A DNA stretch of 64,000 nt from Arbacia lixula (Eukaryota; Echinodermata; Echinoidea; Arbacioida; Arbaciidae). Positions within the stretch are counted from its first letter, which is position 1. Every line of letters begins with the position of its first letter. Below are positions 55,901-61,900 of the stretch, piece by piece. The stretch is taken from the NCBI GenBank assembly GCA_963669155.1, contig OZ022581.1:18927480-18991479 (forward strand), given 5' to 3'. The position numbers were made by a program, and so were the translations under genes. The notes beneath the pieces were generated by a model, which was given only the letters and a program-made list of their open reading frames with translations, had not been told where the DNA came from and made no database searches.

Positions 55901-58900
55901 CACAAAAATACATTAAACTCGGTGTCAAATTGTGTATGAAGATTATCACTTTGCATATATTTTTGGCGTGATATGGTAATGGGCAAAGATCAAAAATGTC
56001 CATTGACTTTTGAAAGTTGACTGGACTTGATCATCAATCATATGCAAGAGATTCTATGAATTTCACATCTTTTTTTTCCCTGCACAGTTGACGACCTGGT
56101 ACCAGAGCTTGTTTCCTGTCCAGACAACATTGTTGTCGATGTTGAAATCGGAGTTGGAGGCACACCGGTCACGTGGGAAATCCCTACTGCAACAGACAAC
56201 TCTGGAATTGCACCGACTGTGGAGACCAACTACAACCCTGGTGATTTCTTTGATGTCGGCTCAACTGTGGTGACCTACATCTTCACTGATGCTGGAGGAA
56301 ACGAAGTCCGATGCGTCTTCAATGTGGCTGTCACTGGTGGTAAGTCTCCTTACATCTCAAAAATGCAGTGTTTACAAAGTTTACCCTTTCATTACCAGGC
56401 CTTGAAAGACCCGTTGGTCTAGTATACATCGTTGTGACAATAGTGATAAGAAATTTAAAAACCCTTCTGATTTTCTGTATGCATTTAAGTGTATCACAGT
56501 GTCACATTGGTCTAATGTGTCTTTAGTGTAGAAGTCACTGATGGTAAACTTGTCTTCTTCACTTCATCACTTCATCTATCACTTCATCCTGCATTATTTT
56601 AACAGTGCTAACTGCCCTTTTGAATCTTCTTCATCGCTTTGAGTGTACCAACAGTGTCAAATTACTCTGTAAGAGTGGTGACAAAAGTTTCAGTATATCA
56701 GCTCCAAAACATGGAATAGTCTCCCACGTAATGTAAGAGAATGTGCCTCATTAGAAACTTTTAAGAAACACTTACAAACATACCTTTTTTCTCATCAAAC
56801 TTTTTCAATTCCTTTTTATTTGTTTTGATATTAGTTGAAGATTATAAGAGCTATCATGGTACTTCTAGTGTATAAAATGCTTAAATACCCATATTACTAC
56901 CGTAATTATGAGGAAGGTCTTTCCCGTACAAAAAATGAAGAAATATCTTTGCTTACTGCAGCCCCTTCTGAGGTAAAGGTAACTTCGCTATTTAACCTGT
57001 ATGTGGATGAACAGCGTGACTCAATTGGTAGAGAGTTAGTCTCTCATCATTCGATGAAGAGCAGGATGAAAACCTGGTAGGGTGGACAAAAAGCCCACCC
57101 TGGAAAACAGGTGATTGATGCAGACCTGGTTTACCCCAGAAGGCTGATCAGCCTACGAATGGTATCAAAAAAGAGTTAAAAGTGCCATATGAAATAGTAC
57201 CAATAATACCTGTACATGTCTTTCACCCCCCCACCCCCTACAGTTGACACCACGCCCCCCTTCATCCAGTCCTGCCCTAGCGACATCGTCCTCAACACTG
57301 ACATCACTACCCTTGGTGCTGTGGTTGACTGGGAGAGCCCTGTTGTGGCAGATGCCTCAGGGGACCCCATCAGTATTGTCGTATCCAAGTCCTCCAACAG
57401 CTTCTTTGACATTGGTACCACCAACGTCATGTACACCTTTGTGGATTCCTCAGGGAACAGCATCTCCTGCGACTTTGACGTCACCGTGGTGGCAGGTATG
57501 GCAATTTTTTTCCACAAATTAAATCATACAAGATGGAGTTATGTCATATACTGTGTCCAGTAAAAAATGGTGTGGCAGAAATGATAAAAGCAATATGGCT
57601 ATCTGAGATAAATCCCTTCAGTAACTTCTTTGTGGAGAGTGAGACATGTTCTAGCGTCCACCTTTATAGACACACCACATTTTCTGTTTTCCCCTGAAAA
57701 TATTTCATGTTTAAACATGTGTTGAAGTAACCTGCACATAAGGACCATCTGCTCATAAAGACCACACTTAAAGATCAAGAAGATGCCTCTCTTACTCCAC
57801 ATTGGTGCAGTATGTGGTGCACATAAATCACACACAGAAACATTTCATGAATAGTGAATATTAAGTCAATTGAGTGCCGATAAGTGATACTCTGGTAGTA
57901 CAAGAGTTAATGAATATTTACTTGATTCATCATCCTCAGTTGACGAGGAGGATCCTGTTATCTCTGGCTGTCCCGGCAACCTCGTTAGCACTGTCCTGAC
58001 AGACACCACTGGGGGCAGTGTCTTCTGGCAGGTGCCGACAGCCGTGGATAACTCTGGGGACGAGCCACTCCTCCAGACCACCGCTCCAGAGCCTGGAAGC
58101 TTCTTCCCTGTCGGGGTTTCCACCATCACCTATGTGTTTGTGGACGGCGCTGGCAACGATGCTACCTGCACCTTTACCATCACCATCGACCAAGGTGAGT
58201 GATGAGCCTTCCGGGTTGCGTTGTGAATGCAGTGAAACCTGCTGTAGCGACCACCTGTGTAGAAAGACCACTTTCCTATAGGGACCATATTGTTTGTTTC
58301 TATCATGTTTCTCATTGAATTCTGTTTCAAAGTAACCTGCATTTAAAGACCACCTGCTCATAAAGATAACATTTCTGGTCTCCCTCGAGGGGTTTTTATA
58401 TACAGGTTTCACTGTGATGTAGCAATAACCCTGTACCATGAGGTGTATATTAGTACTGCCAAAGGGCATTATGCACTTTACATCTATCCATATGAAGATT
58501 TAAAAAAAAAAAGAGCTTTGAGAAGAGAGATGCAACGATAAGGACCTGCTCTTGATCAGTATCCCCAGAGAGAAAGAGAGAGAGAGATGGATCTATTCAT
58601 AATGGTGGGAGACATGCAGGTACATGTACATGTAAACCTATTTTTGTGGTAATAGAACAGGCATTCATTTTATGATGTCCTTTATGTAGGCACCCTTATA
58701 TCACAAAAGAACTAAATGTAATAATTGTAAAACAATAGTATCTACGACTAGTGGATATAGAAATGCATTGAAATCGAGATCAAGTTGAAATCCTCTCCTC
58801 TGGGTATACCTTTGCCAACAGACTCTCCATGTGCTGCCAGTCCCTGTGAGAATGGTGGTGTGTGCCTGGCCCAGAGCCTGGTGGACTACGTCTGTGTCTG

Positions 58901-61900
58901 TCCAGGCTGCTTCACGGGAGTCAACTGCCAGATCGGTGCGTACATCAATCGTTAAACCCCCTTCTCTTCCAAATGTTGTTCTCCTCTATGAGATGTCTAT
59001 GTGTTAGGATGACAAATATGTGTCAGAAGCTTCAAAGGGGTTAGAAGAAGTCCAAGCCAATTAACGAAACAATTCATGTGCCAAACATCAAACTCTATGA
59101 GGTTTGTATTTATTACTGATACACAGACTGACAGAAGCACTAAAGTAGTTCAAAGAAGACCATGGTGATTTACATGTATGCAGAAAGAGATTTAATGAAT
59201 GCATCAAATAGGGGGATAAACATAGATATGGTGTTAATGTGAATTGAGGTATTTAATATGCATTATCAAATTGTGATATATAATACCTCGAGGAATGAAT
59301 GTCACTTTTCCTTTTCCACTGACCCCTGTGCTTTAAACTGCGGTTTATTTCAGGCACACCTGATATTGCAGCATAAATAAAAGCAAAGTCTTTTTGCAAC
59401 CTACACTGTAATCAGAGTAATTATGGCCACAATTATTTGAAAAGAAGGATTCAAAAGCAGGTTTAGATAGGAGAAGAGTATAATCTATTCCCTGTTTTCA
59501 CTCTTTTTTTAATAGAGCTGGACCCATGCGCTAACAACAACTGTGTGAATGGTGGTGAATGCCAGGTGTTCCCGAACTCCTGCACACGCTACTCTTGCGA
59601 CTGCCCCGCTTGCTATTATGGAGAATTCTGCGAGAACCGTAAGTGAATGTTTCTTTACAAGTTTCCTTATTCATGCATCTTATTTGTAAGGCAATAAGGG
59701 TTTCACAGGTACTATTGGCTTAAACACAAATTGAAGTACGATTTCTTAATTTGTTTTATTTTGTGTGAATGTTTGTTTTCTGTTTTTAATTGAATTTATT
59801 TCATTTGATAATGACTGTCAAAATTAAATTTTGTGAAAGAATATTACAATATCAATACAAACATGTCATACAATATTATGTACACATCAATATGACAATT
59901 TTAATTCCATACTAATCATTATATGCAGTATTGAGTGAAAGCTTAGCATCATTCATTCCAAAATGTTAGAACTGAACTTTTTCTCTGCCTACTGAGAGCT
60001 CCTCTATGGGTTTCATGTGTTGTGCTAGTTCATAAATGCCTCGTCTATGATATAACTAGACATTTCCTCGCTTGTTTGTTGGTAACAGGTGTGGATGCCT
60101 GTGCCTGCAACAAGTGTGAGAACGGAGGTGTGTGTGTGGGAACTACCGGAGGATCCTGCACAGACTACAGCTGCATCTGCACTGGCTGCTTCGTGGGCCA
60201 GTACTGTGAAAATGGTAAGTCCAGCTCATTTCAAACGACACATTCATATAGTAATCCTGCATTTTTGTCTTGCCTGAATGAAGTTCGGCTGAGACCTAGT
60301 AATCACTTTTCCTGTAAGTCTGTTAGTCTGTTACAAAAATGTTAAAGTGTTGGTTTCACTTGTTCTCATCCACATGTGTGTTGATGAGGATGATGGGGTC
60401 AAAAGGTCAAATAAAGGTCATATTGCATGTTTTATTGATCACGAAAAACGGGCGAGACTTGTGGTTTGCGAAACACTTGTTGTATGGCCCTATCAGGTTT
60501 GGGCAATGCCAAGGGAAGGATATGAGTAAATATTTAAAGCAAACTGCACAGAAAGTTATCCATTACCAAAACAAATCTGTTTAGCTATATGTAAAGAAAT
60601 TTTCTGGGAAGAAAATAGACAATGTTCTCGCCCTCGCAGAAATAAAGAAGATCCGATGCTTGATGTTGTGAATGAATAGAAAACATGATCTTGGAACCAG
60701 TGGGATTCTAGATCATCACCTACAGCCTACTTAGCGGAGACTTGAGTCCAGTTTATTAATTTATTTCTATCATAGAACCATTGGTAAAACCTTATATCAG
60801 TTATTATGTTGCTTTGTCATTGATAAAAAACATAGATACTGATCACGAAGCTTGCTTAAATCCTGTATTTGCCAGGACTATTAGATGAATTGATTAAAAG
60901 GCTGGGCTTTGACATAGGAACATGTAATTGTATGTGTTGTGAATGATCTGATTTTGGAAGCACATGCACACATCTACCTGTTTTTAATTTCTTTTCCAGA
61001 ATATAACCCCTGTGACTTTGGGCCTTGCCAGAATGGTGGTGTGTGCAGCAACATTGCAGACTCGTGCACTGCCTACAGCTGCGAGTGCCAAGGCTGCTTC
61101 ACTGGCTACAGCTGTGATATTGGTGAGTCCATTCCCTTTGACATCTTGCTGCTTCTTCAACATCTTTGTCTGTTTCATATTCTTCTTTATTTTCATCATT
61201 TGTACAGCTCTATCGAGTTTGGGCAATGCTTTAGGAAAGATATGAGTAAATAATTATTAAAGAATAGTGATCAAGAAAGGTCAGACAGAAAGCATTGCGG
61301 GAATCAAACACAATGGAGAAAATGACCGGTAGTATATGTCCAGATTGTCCACCATCCGTGCCTGTGATTAACATCTCGCCTTTGATCTCAGATGCCCGTT
61401 AGAGAATATTGTTTAGAAGTAAAGAAGATGAAATCTTGATGTACATGACACAGAAAATGATATCTAGCGTATGTCCAGTTTGTGTCTAATAAATACCTGT
61501 AATTAACATCTGACCTTTGACCCTGTACCCATGTATCCATCCAGCAATCCCCGACCCGTGTGATGAGGACCCATGCGCTAACGGCGGTGTGTGTAATCGC
61601 ATCGCTGGCAGCTGCTATTCCTACCAGTGTGCCTGCCTGCCCGGCTTTGCAGGACCACTCTGCGAAGATGGTAAGCTATGGTTCTTTCTTCAAGAAGATA
61701 ATGTCCAATAATTTGTTGTTGTTCTTCAGATTGTAAGGTTTTCTTAGACTTCTGACAAATATGAATTTGAAATAAGCAGGGACTACTCTTACAGACTTTG
61801 ATTCAAGACCACATTTTGAATGTTACATTTTTTTGCAGCTTCAGTGATTTATTCTTTGTGTAATTTTTTTTTGGTTTCATGAACAAAAAAAAAATGCCCA

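Noticed and set aside
57936-58469. 177-residue - strand frame
   Set aside because: Antisense to exon 60 and an interspersed repeat; no domain.
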